From: Mycobacterium conspicuum
Lineage (GTDB): Bacteria > Actinomycetota > Actinomycetes > Mycobacteriales > Mycobacteriaceae
Assembly: GCF_010730195.1 (NCBI RefSeq)
Contig: NZ_AP022613.1
Coordinates: forward strand, 4,712,001-4,776,000
Direction of reading: 5' to 3'
Length of the DNA stretch: 64,000 bases
Position 1 is the stretch's first letter. Each line of letters opens with the position of its first letter. Position numbers and translations under genes: made by a program. The notes under the pieces were generated by a model that worked only from the letters and a program-made list of their open reading frames with translations, made no database searches and was not told where the DNA came from. Below, one piece after another: positions 48,783 through 58,499 of this stretch.

Positions 48783-49945
48783 CCGATACCAGCTTCATCG
48801 AAAGCGAGGAGCGCCAGGCGCTGCGCAAGGCCGTCTCCGAATGGGCGTCCAAGTACGGCAGCGAGTACTACCTGCGGAAGGCGCGCGCGCACGAGCACAC
48901 CGACGAGTTGTGGTTGGAGGCAGGCAAACTCGGCTTCCTCGGGGTGAACCTGCCCGAGGAGTACGGCGGGGGCGGCGCCGGAATGTACGAGCTGTCATTG
49001 GTGATGGAGGAGATGGCGGCCGCCGGCAGCGCGCTGCTGCTCATGGTGGTGTCGCCGGCCATCAACGGCACCATCATCAGCAAGTTCGGCACCGACGAGC
49101 AGAAGAAGCGCTGGATTCCGTCGATCGCCGACGGCTCGCTGACGATGGCGTTCGCGATCACCGAGCCCGACGCGGGATCCAACTCGCACAAGATCATCAC
49201 GACCGCGCGCCGCGACGGCAGCGACTGGATCCTCAAGGGCCAGAAGGTCTTCATCTCCGGGATCGACCAGGCGCAGGCGGTGCTGGTGGTGGCCCGCACC
49301 GAGGAGGCCAAGACCGGCAAGCTGCGTCCGGCGTTGTTCGTGGTGCCCACCGACGCCCCCGGATTCACCTACACGCCCATCGAGATGGAGCTGATCAGCC
49401 CCGAACGCCAGTTCCAGGTGTTCATCGACGACGTGCGGCTGCCCGCGGACGCCCTCGTCGGAGTCGAAGACGCCGCCATCGCACAGCTTTTCGCCGGCCT
49501 GAACCCCGAGCGCATTATGGGTGCGGCCAGCTCGGTGGGGATGGGCCGCTACGCGCTGGACCGGGCCGCCGACTACGTCAAGACCCGCCAGGTGTGGGGC
49601 ACGCCGATCGGAGCGCACCAGGGCCTGTCACATCCGTTGGCGCAGTGCCACATCGAGGTCGAGCTGGCCAAGCTGATGATGCAAAAGGCCGCCACGCTCT
49701 ACGACAGCGGCGACGACGGCGGCGCGGCCACGGCCGCCAACATGGCCAAATACGCTGCGGCCGAGGCGGCGAACCGCGCCGTCGACCAGGCCGTGCAGTC
49801 GATGGGCGGCAATGGGCTGACCAAGGAATACGGCGTGGCCGCGATGATGACCTCGGCCCGGTTGGGACGGATCGCCCCGGTCAGCCGCGAGATGGTGTTG
49901 AACTTCGTCGCGCAGACGTCGCTGGGTCTGCCCCGAAGCTACTGA
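48779..49945 (+). CDS. fadE12: acyl-CoA dehydrogenase FadE12
   Basis: Second acyl-CoA dehydrogenase of the operon. The 388-residue product has LGFLGVNLPEEYGGGGAGMYEL, MAFAITEPDAGSNSHKIIT (flavin loop), GQKVFISGIDQAQAVLVVAR, LNPERIMGAASSVGMGRYALDRAADYVKTRQVWGTPIGAHQG, and VQSMGGNGLTKEYGVAAMMTSARLGRIAPVSREM. The usual catalytic Glu at the end of the last helix region is not obvious in GGNGLTKEYG, so the base may lie elsewhere. Overlaps accA2 and echA7 (TGATG). Confidence 0.92.
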   Translation: MTDTSFIESEERQALRKAVSEWASKYGSEYYLRKARAHEHTDELWLEAGKLGFLGVNLPEEYGGGGAGMYELSLVMEEMAAAGSALLLMVVSPAINGTIISKFGTDEQKKRWIPSIADGSLTMAFAITEPDAGSNSHKIITTARRDGSDWILKGQKVFISGIDQAQAVLVVARTEEAKTGKLRPALFVVPTDAPGFTYTPIEMELISPERQFQVFIDDVRLPADALVGVEDAAIAQLFAGLNPERIMGAASSVGMGRYALDRAADYVKTRQVWGTPIGAHQGLSHPLAQCHIEVELAKLMMQKAATLYDSGDDGGAATAANMAKYAAAEAANRAVDQAVQSMGGNGLTKEYGVAAMMTSARLGRIAPVSREMVLNFVAQTSLGLPRSY

Positions 49946-50712
49946 TGGACACGCTCGTCGAGTACACCCGCGACGGTTCGATCGCCCGGCTGACGCTGAA
50001 CTCCCCCCACAACCGCAACGCGCTGTCCACCGCGCTCGTCACGCAGCTGCACCAGGGGTTGCGGGATGCCGCGGCCGACCCGGCGGTGCGTGTGGTTGTG
50101 CTCGGGCACACCGGCGGAACGTTCTGCGCCGGAGCGGATCTCAGCGAAGCGGGCAGCGGCGACCCGTACCAGATGGCGGTGGCGCGGGCCCGGGAAATGA
50201 CCGCGCTGCTGCGCGACATCGTGGAGTCACCGCTGCCGGTGATCGGCGCCATCGACGGGCACGTCCGTGCCGGCGGGTTCGGTCTGGTGGGTGCCTGCGA
50301 CATCGTGGTCGCCGGGCCGCGCAGCACCTTCGCGTTGACCGAGGCTCGGATCGGGGTGGCGCCGTCGATCATCTCGTTGACCCTGCTGCCGAAGATGTCG
50401 GCGCGCGCTGCCGCCCGGTATTACCTGACCGGCGAGACGTTCGACGCTCGCATGGCCGCGGAGATCGGACTGGTCACCGTGGCGACCGACGACGTGGATG
50501 CCGCCGTGGCGGCACTGGCCGCCGACATCGGCCGCGGTTCACCGCAGGGCCTGGCGGCGTCGAAGGCGCTCACCACGGCCGCGGTGCTCGAGGCATTCGA
50601 GCGCGACGCCGAGCGGCTGACGGAGCAGTCGGCCCGGTTGTTCGTCTCCGAGGAGGCGCAGGAAGGCATGCTGGCGTTCCTGCAGAAGCGACCGCCCAGT
50701 TGGGCACGCTGA
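49945..50712 (+). CDS. echA7: enoyl-CoA hydratase family protein EchA7
   Basis: Crotonase-fold enzyme, probably hydrating the carboxylated enoyl-CoA made by the operon. The 255-residue product has IARLTLNSPHNRNALSTALV, the oxyanion loop GTFCAGADLSEAG, VIGAIDGHVRAGGFGLVGACDIVV and FALTEARIGVAPSIISLTLL. The Glu in LTEARIG matches one catalytic Glu of hydratases; in the GGFGLVGACD loop the other usual Glu is replaced, as in several EchA paralogues. Last gene of the overlapping operon; ATG 49945 is in TGATG with fadE12. Confidence 0.92.
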   Translation: MDTLVEYTRDGSIARLTLNSPHNRNALSTALVTQLHQGLRDAAADPAVRVVVLGHTGGTFCAGADLSEAGSGDPYQMAVARAREMTALLRDIVESPLPVIGAIDGHVRAGGFGLVGACDIVVAGPRSTFALTEARIGVAPSIISLTLLPKMSARAAARYYLTGETFDARMAAEIGLVTVATDDVDAAVAALAADIGRGSPQGLAASKALTTAAVLEAFERDAERLTEQSARLFVSEEAQEGMLAFLQKRPPSWAR

Positions 50713-50755
50713 GCCGCAACGAAGGTTGCAGTTTAGCGAATCCGACTCATACCCC

Positions 50756-50791
50756 TTGCAGTCAAATGTTTAGGTCGTACGCTCGTGTGTG
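50756..50791 (+). promoter_or_regulatory. promoter of the DUF1707 gene
   Basis: TTGCAG (50756-50761), 16 bp, TACGCT (50778-50783), then 8 bases to ATG 50792; probably leaderless. This separates the gene from the upstream echA7 operon. Confidence 0.5.
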
Positions 50792-51391
50792 ATGAACAAC
50801 TCGGCGCAACATGATGCGAGGGAGACCCGCGACGAATGGTCGCGCGCGTCGGACACCGACCGCATCCAGATTGCGCAGTTGCTCGCCTATGCGGCCGAGC
50901 AGGGCCGCCTGGAAATGAAGGACTACGAAGACCGCCTCACCAGGGCTTATGCGGCGACGACCTACCAGGAGTTGGACCAGCTACGGGAAGATCTGCTGGG
51001 CTCGCCGGTGAACCCGCGCCGGGGCGGCAAGGTCAATCCGGCGCCGTCCACGCTGTTGCTCGCCATGTTGAGCGGGTTCGAGCGGCGCGGCCGGTGGAAC
51101 GTGCCCAAGAAGCTGACCACCTTCACGTTGTGGGGCAACGGCGTGCTGGATCTGCGCTATGCCGACTTCACCTCGACCGAGGTCGAGATCCACGCGTACT
51201 CGATCATGGGCCTGCAAACTATCCTGTTGCCCCCCGAGGTCAACGTCGAAATCAAGGGCCACGGCGTGATGGGCGGTTTCGATCACCAGGTGTTGGGCCA
51301 GGGCACACCGGGCGCACCGACGGTGAAAATCTGCGGCTTCTCGCTGTGGGGCGGGGTGGGCATCAAGCGCAAGGCCCGCCGGGCTCGCTAG
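50792..51391 (+). CDS. DUF1707 (SHOCT-like) protein
   Basis: Unknown cytoplasmic or membrane-associated protein. The 199-residue product has the DUF1707 domain SDTDRIQIAQLLAYAAEQGRLEMKDYEDRLTRAYAATTYQELDQLREDL (about 20-68), followed by a beta-helix-like domain with the repeated pattern TFTLWGNGVLDLRYADF, VEIHAYSIMGLQTILLPP, GHGVMGGFDHQ and ICGFSLWGGVGIK. The regular hydrophobic spacing resembles DUF2154 / cell-wall-active antibiotic response folds. ATG 50792 is favoured by promoter spacing; GTG 50789 is an alternative. Equivalent to Rv0966c by position. Confidence 0.8.
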   Translation: MNNSAQHDARETRDEWSRASDTDRIQIAQLLAYAAEQGRLEMKDYEDRLTRAYAATTYQELDQLREDLLGSPVNPRRGGKVNPAPSTLLLAMLSGFERRGRWNVPKKLTTFTLWGNGVLDLRYADFTSTEVEIHAYSIMGLQTILLPPEVNVEIKGHGVMGGFDHQVLGQGTPGAPTVKICGFSLWGGVGIKRKARRAR

Positions 51392-51427
51392 TTACCGCGA
51401 GCAGTCGCAAATATGTCTGCTCGGCGG

Positions 51428-53416
51428 TTAACGGCGGCGCCGCGACCGTAGGTAGTCGCCGACCACGGCGGCGCCCAGCCCGTCGAGGTCGGGCACCACG
51501 ACGCGTCCCTCCACCCGCCGCGCGACCTGATCGATAAACCGCGCCAGCCCGGGGTCACTGCCCAACCGGAAGATCGTTACCTGTGCGCCCAGCCTGGCCA
51601 TGTCGTCGAAGCCGCGCACGGTGTGGGCGATGGTCCGCGGATGCGGCGGGTAGTCGAAGAAGACAGCAGACCCCGACCCTTCCGCGTCGACGTCCTCCAG
51701 ATGGGCGGTCGGCTCACCGTCGGTGACCACCAGCACGACGGGTTGCGCGTTGGGATGACGGCGCAAATGACGGCCCGCCAACGCCAGCGCGTGATGCAAG
51801 TTGGTGCCCTGCTCGTAGACGCCTTCCAAACCGGTCAGCTCGGCGGCGGTCACCGTGCGCGCGTAGCGGCCAAACGCGATGATCTGCAACGCATCCGAGC
51901 GGAACCGGGTGCACACCAGATGGTTGAGCGCCAGCGCCGTTTGCTTCATCGGCAGCCAGCGATTCTCCATCACCATCGAAAACGAGGTGTCCACCAACAA
52001 CGCGACGGCGGCTTGGGTGCGGGTCTCGGTCTCGGAGACCTCGACGTCGTCGACGGTGATCTTCAGCGGGCCGGCCCCCCCTTTCCAAGTGGCCGTCCCC
52101 GATTGTCGCAGCACAGCGTTGGTCAGCGTGCGGGAGATGTTCCACGGCTCGGTGTCGCCGAACTGCCAGGGCCTCGTCGCCCCGGTCAGCTCGCCGGCCG
52201 CTCCGGCGCGGCGCAGCTCCCGATCGCCGCGACGGCTGGAAAGCTGTTGCGCCACATCGCGTAACGCCGTTTCACCCAGGCGGCGCATCGCCTTGGGCGA
52301 AAGACGCCACTGCCCGTCGGAACCGCGGTCCAGGAAGCCCTGATTGACCAGTGCCCGTTCCAGTTCCGCCAAAGTTCGGGCATCCACGGCGGCCTCGTCG
52401 CCGAGTTGGCGGGCCAGCGCGTCGAGATCGACGTCGTCCATAGTGGCGCCCGGATAACTCTGCGACAACTGGTCGGCGAGCTGCTCGAGCTCGGCGATGT
52501 CGGACAGCGCCTGGGTGCCCTCGCCCATGCCGAACGGGTTGTCGCCGGAGAACTGCTCGGAGCCCATCCAGTCCTCGCCCGGCCGGGCGGCCTGCAGGTT
52601 CGCGTCGAGGCGGCTCAGGGCGTTCATCAGCGACGGGGATCCAAAGGCCTGCTGCGCCAAGGCATCCAGCTCGTCTCGCTGCTCCTGACTGAGGCTGTTG
52701 CGGAAGCGCTGCGCGGCGGCCGCACGCTTGGCCAGCGAGTCCATCAGCTCGTCGATGTTGCGCGGGTTCTCGGGAAAGAACTCGCCGTGCTTGTCCATGA
52801 AGTCTTCGAAGTCCTGCTGGGTGTCCTCGCCGCGATTGTGCTTGTCCAGCAGGTCGTTCAGGTCGTCGAGCATCTCGGTGACGCGCTGCCGGTCCTCATC
52901 GGTGGCGCCCTGAAGCGCCTCCTTCATGCCGGCGAAGCGTTGGTCGAGCATCTCGCGGCCGAGTAAATCCTTGATCTGATCGTACTTTTGGCGGGCCTCC
53001 GGGCTGCGCCAGTTGTACTCGGACAGCTCTTGGACGGCCTTGGCCGGGGATGCCGGCAGCGCGTCCAGCTGCAGTTCACCGAAGCGGGCGTCGTCATCCA
53101 GCGCCCGGGCCAGCTCCTTGCGTTCGGCCAGCACGGCCTCGTCGAGCAGCTTCTTGATCTCCTGCAAGGTGCCGTCTAAATTGTTGCGGCGCAACAGATC
53201 CCGTCGGCGCCGGTTCGCCTCGGCCGCCAGTCGATCAGCACCGCGCATGCTCTGCGTGCCTCGGCGCAGCAGTTCCGACAGCGCCCGGCGCGGCGAGGTC
53301 CCGGCCATTACGTCCTGCCCGATCTGCTCCAGCGCCTCGCGCAGGTCGACCGGCGGGGCCAGCGGGTCCGGCCCGCCGGTGTAGGCCGAATAACGCGCCG
53401 AATGCCGGTTAGCCAT
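51428..53416 (-). CDS. vWA-domain protein partnered with an AAA+ ATPase
   Basis: Putative MIDAS-containing partner of the upstream MoxR/chelatase-like ATPase. The 662-residue product has a long helical N-terminal half (about 60-400, charged coiled-coil-like with LRRNNLDGTLQEIKKLLDEA and MLDDLNDLLDKHNRGEDTQQ). A C-terminal von Willebrand factor A domain follows, with MIDAS residues DTSFSM, the Thr in GTNLHHAL and VVTDGEPTAH. It overlaps the ATPase gene by 8 bp, so the two are co-translated. Matches Rv0959; such pairs act in metal insertion or protein remodelling. Confidence 0.88.
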   Translation of the reverse strand: MANRHSARYSAYTGGPDPLAPPVDLREALEQIGQDVMAGTSPRRALSELLRRGTQSMRGADRLAAEANRRRRDLLRRNNLDGTLQEIKKLLDEAVLAERKELARALDDDARFGELQLDALPASPAKAVQELSEYNWRSPEARQKYDQIKDLLGREMLDQRFAGMKEALQGATDEDRQRVTEMLDDLNDLLDKHNRGEDTQQDFEDFMDKHGEFFPENPRNIDELMDSLAKRAAAAQRFRNSLSQEQRDELDALAQQAFGSPSLMNALSRLDANLQAARPGEDWMGSEQFSGDNPFGMGEGTQALSDIAELEQLADQLSQSYPGATMDDVDLDALARQLGDEAAVDARTLAELERALVNQGFLDRGSDGQWRLSPKAMRRLGETALRDVAQQLSSRRGDRELRRAGAAGELTGATRPWQFGDTEPWNISRTLTNAVLRQSGTATWKGGAGPLKITVDDVEVSETETRTQAAVALLVDTSFSMVMENRWLPMKQTALALNHLVCTRFRSDALQIIAFGRYARTVTAAELTGLEGVYEQGTNLHHALALAGRHLRRHPNAQPVVLVVTDGEPTAHLEDVDAEGSGSAVFFDYPPHPRTIAHTVRGFDDMARLGAQVTIFRLGSDPGLARFIDQVARRVEGRVVVPDLDGLGAAVVGDYLRSRRRR

Positions 53417-54791
53417 AAACGGTTTGGCCCTCTCCGGACACCTTGTCGATGCGCTTCGCCAGGTACAGCGCCTCCAGGGCCAACTCCAGCGCCGCGGCGC
53501 GTTCTCCCTCGGATTCGGCGCCCAGCTTGTTCGCGATCTTGTCGACGATCGGCAGGCCGGGCAGCGCGGCCAGCACGTCCTTGGCCGACACCCGCTCCCC
53601 CGTGGTCACCGCGGAGCCGTGCTCGACGGCGGACACCAACGAGCCGACATCGATGCCGCCGAGCACCCGGGACGCGGTGTCGGCGGTCGCGCGGCGCAGC
53701 AGGTGCTCGAGCACCGCCTGCTCGCGGCCCTCCTCGCCGGACTCGAACTCCAGCTTGCCGCGCAGCACGTCGATCACCGTGCCCAAATCCACCACTCGCG
53801 CAACGGGATCCGTCTCGCCCAGCACCGCGCCGCGGTGCCGCGCCGCAGCGGCGACGGTCTCGGCGGCCGCGATCGCGAACCGCGCGGACACCCCGGACCG
53901 CTGGTCGACGGAATTGGACTCCCGCAGGTACCGCGCGAACCGCGCGATCACCTGCATCAGGTAGTCGGGCACCTGCGCGCTCAGGTGCGCCTCCTGCGCG
54001 ATGACGCCCATCTCCGCCTCCAGCTCCAGCGGGTAATGGGTGCGGATCTCGGCGCCGAACCGGTCCTTTAGCGGGGTGATGATGCGACCGCGGTTGGTGT
54101 AGTCCTCGGGGTTGGCGCTGGCGACCACCAGCACGTCCAGCGGCAACCGCAACGTGTAACCACGGACCTGGATGTCGCGCTCCTCCATGACATTGAGCAT
54201 CGACACCTGAATGCGCTCGGCGAGGTCGGGCAGTTCGTTGACCGCGACGATGCCGCGGTGCGCGCGCGGGATCAGGCCATAGGCGATGGTCTCCGGGTCC
54301 CCGAGGCTGCGGCCCTCGGCCACCTTGATCGGGTCGATGTCGCCGACCAGGTCCGCGACGCTGGTGTCGGGGGTGGCCAGCTTCTCGGTGTAGCGCTCGC
54401 TGCGGTGCCGCCACTGCACCGGCAGGGCGTCACCGAGCTCGGCGGCCCGCCGGATCGACTCCGGCGTGATCGGCGTGAAGGGATGCTCGCCCAGCTCCGC
54501 CCCGGCGATCACCGGCGTCCATTCGTCGAGCAGCCCGATCAGCGCCCGCAGCAGCCGGGTCTTGCCCTGGCCGCGTTCACCGAGCAGGACGAAGTCGTGG
54601 CCGGCGATCAATGCCCGCTCCACCTGCGGTAAGACGGTGTCCTCGAAGCCCAGGATGCCCGGCCAGACGTCGTCTCCCTCGGCCAGCGCGGTCAGCAGAT
54701 TCTCGCGGATTTCCTGCTTGACGCCGCGTTCACGATGACCGGCGGCACGCAGCTCGCCAACGGTGCGGGGCAGATTGGTCGCTGATGTCAC
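53409..54791 (-). CDS. AAA+ ATPase, Mg-chelatase ChlI/MoxR-like
   Basis: ATPase partner of the vWA protein. The 460-residue product has Walker A GERGQGKTRLL (about 71-81), Walker B region RGIVAVNELPDL with Asn at the usual Asp/Glu position before Glu, sensor-1 VLVVASANPEDYTNRGRI, and arginine-finger region LKDRFGAEIRTHYPLE. A helical lid follows with QRSGVSARFAIAAAETV. The C-terminal part is all-helical. Translation begins 124 bp downstream of purH. Rv0958 is the probable orthologue, annotated as a magnesium-chelatase-like protein. Confidence 0.9.
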   Translation of the reverse strand: MTSATNLPRTVGELRAAGHRERGVKQEIRENLLTALAEGDDVWPGILGFEDTVLPQVERALIAGHDFVLLGERGQGKTRLLRALIGLLDEWTPVIAGAELGEHPFTPITPESIRRAAELGDALPVQWRHRSERYTEKLATPDTSVADLVGDIDPIKVAEGRSLGDPETIAYGLIPRAHRGIVAVNELPDLAERIQVSMLNVMEERDIQVRGYTLRLPLDVLVVASANPEDYTNRGRIITPLKDRFGAEIRTHYPLELEAEMGVIAQEAHLSAQVPDYLMQVIARFARYLRESNSVDQRSGVSARFAIAAAETVAAAARHRGAVLGETDPVARVVDLGTVIDVLRGKLEFESGEEGREQAVLEHLLRRATADTASRVLGGIDVGSLVSAVEHGSAVTTGERVSAKDVLAALPGLPIVDKIANKLGAESEGERAAALELALEALYLAKRIDKVSGEGQTVYG

Positions 54792-54915
54792 CTCTCTACG
54801 CTACGACGGCTCGCCGAGATGCGTCACTCGTGTCCCGCTCTGCGGCGCCAAAGACCCCTAATCTGTGGCTGACGCCGGCCGGTGATTTCGCGCCGTTGCG
54901 TCCGCGCGTGAACCG

Positions 54916-56493
54916 CTAGTGCGCGAAGTGGCGTGCCCCGGTGAGATACAGCGTGACGCCCGCCTTGGCCGCGGCGGCGGTGACTTCCTCGTCGCGCACC
55001 GAGCCGCCCGGATGCACGATCGCGGTGACGCCGGCGGCGGCCAGCGTCTCAAGGCCGTCGGGGAACGGGAAGAACGCGTCGGAGGCCGCGACCGCGCCGC
55101 GCACCCGGTCACCGCGCGCATTCCCTCGTTCGACGGCCAACCGGGCGGCGTCGACCCGATTGACCTGTCCCATGCCCACGCCGATGGTGGCGCCGTCGGC
55201 GGCGATCACAATCGCATTGGACTTGACCGCGCGGCAGGAACGCCAGGCAAACACCAAGTCGGTCAAGGTCGCCGGGTCGGCCGGCGCACCGGTGGCCAGG
55301 GTCCAGTTGGCGGGATTGTCACCGTGCGCGTCGAGTTGATCGCGCTGCTGCATCAACAGGCCCCCGCTGACCGGTCGCAGCTCGCTGCCGCCGGCGAGGG
55401 GCTCCGAAGCCAGCAGCACCCGGATATTCTTCTTGCTCGCCAGCGCTTCGACCGCCCCCGGCGCGTAGGCCGGCGCGATGATCACCTCGGTGAAGATGGT
55501 GCTCACGTACTCCGCCATCTCCACGCTGACCTCGGTGTTGGCGGCGATCACCCCGCCGAACGCGCTCAACGGATCGCATTCGTGGGCCTTGCGGTGCGCG
55601 TCGGCGACCGACACCGACGAGATCGCGATGCCACACGGGTTGGCGTGCTTGATGATCGCCACACACGTCTCTTCGTGGTCGAAGGCCGCCCGCCACGCCG
55701 CATCGGCATCGGTGAAGTTGTTGTAGGACATCTCTTTTCCGTGCAGCTGCTCGGCCTGCGCCAGTCCCGGCCACGCGCCCGGGTCGGTGTAGAGCGCCGC
55801 TTGCTGGTGCGGATTCTCGCCGTAGCGCAACATGGCCGAGCGCCGCCAGCTGCGACCGAACCACTGCGGGAACGTCGCCGGGGGATGCTCGGGCGCCAGC
55901 GTCGACTCCATCCAGCTCGCCACCGCGATGTCGTAATCCGCGGTGTGCTGGAATGCCAACGCCGCCAGCCGTTTGCGCTCGGCGAGGGTGAACCCGCCGT
56001 TGCGCACGGCGGCGAGCACGCCGTCATACCCGAGCGGGTCGGTGATCACCGCGACGCTGGGGTGGTTCTTCGCCGCGGCCCGGACCATCGACGGCCCGCC
56101 GATGTCGATCTGCTCGACGCATTCGTCGACGCTGGCCCCGGATTCGACGGTCTGGCTGAACGGATACAGGTTCACCACGACGAGCTCGAACGCCGCGATT
56201 CCCAGTTCCTCGAGCGCCGCGGCGTGCTCGGGTTTGCGGAGATCGGCCAACAGCCCGGCGTGCACCCGGGGGTGCAGGGTCTTGACGCGGCCGTCGAGCA
56301 CCTCGGGGAAACCGGTCAGCTGCTCGACCGGCGTCACCGGTATCCCTTGGTCGGCAATGGTTTTCGCCGTTGATCCGGTGGACACGATCTCGACGCCGGC
56401 GGCGCTGAGACCCTGGGCGAGGCCGACCAGCCCGGTCTTGTCGTAGACGCTGATCAATGCGCGGCGAATCGCCCTTCTTGACTCGTCGCTCAT
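54916..56493 (-). CDS. purH: bifunctional AICAR transformylase / IMP cyclohydrolase
   Basis: Last two steps of IMP synthesis. The 525-residue product has the MGS-like IMP cyclohydrolase domain (RRALISVYDKTGLVGLAQGL, VSTGSTAKTIADQGIPV, HPRVHAGLL) and the AICAR transformylase domain with LRYGENPHQQAALY, IKHANPCGIA (catalytic Lys and His), DPLSAFGGVIAANTEV, VKSNAIVIA and FPFPDGLETLAAAGVTAIVHPGGS. Length is normal. Seven bases separate it from purN, so they are one operon. Confidence 0.97.
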   Translation of the reverse strand: MSDESRRAIRRALISVYDKTGLVGLAQGLSAAGVEIVSTGSTAKTIADQGIPVTPVEQLTGFPEVLDGRVKTLHPRVHAGLLADLRKPEHAAALEELGIAAFELVVVNLYPFSQTVESGASVDECVEQIDIGGPSMVRAAAKNHPSVAVITDPLGYDGVLAAVRNGGFTLAERKRLAALAFQHTADYDIAVASWMESTLAPEHPPATFPQWFGRSWRRSAMLRYGENPHQQAALYTDPGAWPGLAQAEQLHGKEMSYNNFTDADAAWRAAFDHEETCVAIIKHANPCGIAISSVSVADAHRKAHECDPLSAFGGVIAANTEVSVEMAEYVSTIFTEVIIAPAYAPGAVEALASKKNIRVLLASEPLAGGSELRPVSGGLLMQQRDQLDAHGDNPANWTLATGAPADPATLTDLVFAWRSCRAVKSNAIVIAADGATIGVGMGQVNRVDAARLAVERGNARGDRVRGAVAASDAFFPFPDGLETLAAAGVTAIVHPGGSVRDEEVTAAAAKAGVTLYLTGARHFAH

Positions 56494-56500
56494 GCTGGCC

Positions 56501-57130
56501 TCATCCCAAGGTCGCCTTTCGTCCGGTCCAGGTCACGCCGCGGGTGGCGATCGCGGCTACCACATCCACCAACAGCCGCCGTTCGACGACCTTGATGCGT
56601 TCATGCAGTGTCTCTTCATTGTCGTTGTCGAGCACCGCGATGGGCTCCTGCGCCAATATCGGCCCGGTGTCCATTCCGGCGTCGACCAGGTGCACCGTAC
56701 AGCCGGTGACCTTCACACCGTAATCCAGCGCCTCGGGTACGGCATGCGCACCCGCGAATGCCGGTAGCAGCGCCGGGTGGGTGTTCAATGTGCGTCCGCA
56801 GAATCGTGAAAGAAACCGCGGGCCAAGGATTTTCATGAACCCGGCCGACACGATGAGGTCGGGCGAATGCGCCGCGGTGGCGTCGGTGATGGCGGCGTCC
56901 CAGGCGTCGCGGCTGGGATGGTCGGCCAGGCGCACGGTGAAGGTCGGCAGTGCGGCCGCCTCGGCGATCGCGGTGGCCCGACAGTCGCGGTCCACCCCGA
57001 CCGCCACCACCCGCGCCGGGTAGTCGCCCGTGGCGGCGTCGATCAGCGAGCTCAGCAGCGAACCGGTGCCCGATGCAAGCACCACCACCCGCGCGGGGGC
57101 ACTCGGCGGCACGTGAAGCGGTTCGGACAC
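56501..57130 (-). CDS. purN: phosphoribosylglycinamide formyltransferase
   Basis: Transfers formyl from 10-formyl-THF to GAR in purine synthesis. The 209-residue product has VVVLASGTGSLLSSLIDAA (phosphate loop), FMKILGPRFLSRF, the catalytic NTHPALLPAF with Asn and His, and GCTVHLVDAGMDTGPILAQEP with the catalytic Asp. The start is GTG 57130. Placed directly upstream of purH. Confidence 0.96.
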   Translation of the reverse strand: MSEPLHVPPSAPARVVVLASGTGSLLSSLIDAATGDYPARVVAVGVDRDCRATAIAEAAALPTFTVRLADHPSRDAWDAAITDATAAHSPDLIVSAGFMKILGPRFLSRFCGRTLNTHPALLPAFAGAHAVPEALDYGVKVTGCTVHLVDAGMDTGPILAQEPIAVLDNDNEETLHERIKVVERRLLVDVVAAIATRGVTWTGRKATLG

Positions 57131-57191
57131 ATCGCGAGCCTAGTCGGGCGGCACCCGCGCGCCGTGCATGACACCGGCGTCACGCGCGGGC

Positions 57192-58460
57192 CTACTCCTC
57201 GGGGTCGGACTCGGGCTCGGACTCGGACTCGGCGGTCTCATTGGGTTCGGCGGCGTCTTCCGGCGCCTCGGCGGATTCGGGGGCGGGCTCGGGCTCGGGC
57301 TCGGGTTTGCGCGGCCTGGGACGGCGCCTGATCCCGCCGGCCATCAACACCGTGACCCAGCCGACGACCGAGAACCAGAAGAACACGCCGATGATCAGGG
57401 CGCCCTGGTCCACACCGACATGGCCGAAATTGCCCAGCCGGCCGCTGCCCGCGTACGCCAACAACGACATCGCCAGCGCCGCGGCCGTCGCGGCGACCAG
57501 CAGCTTGGCCAGCGCCGGCAGGAGCGGCAGCGGGCGCCGGGCGCACTGTTGTCCGACCGCCACGCCCGACGAGGCACCGACGATCAGCAGGGCCACCCAC
57601 ACCGGCCCGAGCGGCGGTGTGGGGACCGCGGCCAGCACCGGCACGGCCGGGATATCACCGCCGAAAACGGTGAAGGAACTGAACGTCGCGAATCCGACAT
57701 GGGCGCTGGACCCGACGGCCACCGCCGCGGTGCCCACGATCACGTTGGGCGTGTACAGCACGGACAGCACGGTCAGGCTGAACTGGCCGAAGATCGAATC
57801 GGTGATGTTGTAGAGGTCCTGCATCGTCGCCCAGTGCACGACCAGCGACCCCACCGTCACCAATCCGGAAAGCCCGAACAGCGCCAACACCCCCGCGGTG
57901 GCGGCGCGCAGGGAATCGCCCAGCCAATTGGGCAACGGCGACGCCGCCAGCGTGCGTCGGCCGATGCGGGACCACACCCCGATCGCCGCACCGATCAGAT
58001 GCACCACCAGCACGCTGACGAACGCGCGCAGGGCGTTGGGTGTCTGCAGCTCGGTGAGGACCGTCGAAGCGTCCTGGATGACCGCCAGCGCGATGGCGGC
58101 CAAAAGCAACGGGCCGCCCAGCGCCGATGCGACCACCCAGCGGACCACCAGCCACGACGAGTGCGGCGAGGTCGCCCGCGCCGTACTGCGCGCGGTGCCC
58201 CACACCATCAGCATCGCCGGCAACAGCGGCAGGACGCCGAGCTCGCGGCCGCCGATGGAGATCGGCACCTGATGTACGCCCAGCCACATGCTGGCGATGG
58301 CGCCCAGCGCGCCGGTCATGTCGCTGTTGGCGATCAGCAGTTGCAGCAGCGTGACCGCGGCGACGATGACCAGCGCGAGCAGTGCCGGGCCGAAGGCGAC
58401 CCGGACGAGGTCACGCGCCTGTCGAGCGCCCGCTGCCCGACTGTCCTGCACCCGAGTCAC
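57192..58460 (-). CDS. DUF6350 polytopic membrane protein
   Basis: Unknown integral membrane protein. The 422-residue product has about ten hydrophobic helices from residue 22 on (FGPALLALVIVAAVTLLQLLI, LGVLPLLPAMLMVWGTARST, LGGPLLLAAIALAVI, VLALFGLSGLVTVGSLVVHW, and so on). It ends in a 50-residue acidic disordered tail (PEPEPEPAPESAEAPEDAAE and similar). There are no transporter signatures. It is 61 bp downstream of purN in opposite transcriptional sense of reading order but on the same strand. Rv0955 is the probable orthologue. Confidence 0.8.
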   Translation of the reverse strand: MTRVQDSRAAGARQARDLVRVAFGPALLALVIVAAVTLLQLLIANSDMTGALGAIASMWLGVHQVPISIGGRELGVLPLLPAMLMVWGTARSTARATSPHSSWLVVRWVVASALGGPLLLAAIALAVIQDASTVLTELQTPNALRAFVSVLVVHLIGAAIGVWSRIGRRTLAASPLPNWLGDSLRAATAGVLALFGLSGLVTVGSLVVHWATMQDLYNITDSIFGQFSLTVLSVLYTPNVIVGTAAVAVGSSAHVGFATFSSFTVFGGDIPAVPVLAAVPTPPLGPVWVALLIVGASSGVAVGQQCARRPLPLLPALAKLLVAATAAALAMSLLAYAGSGRLGNFGHVGVDQGALIIGVFFWFSVVGWVTVLMAGGIRRRPRPRKPEPEPEPAPESAEAPEDAAEPNETAESESEPESDPEE

Positions 58461-58499
58461 TCCTGGTGCACAGGTCCGACCATGCGCGAGGGCGCACGG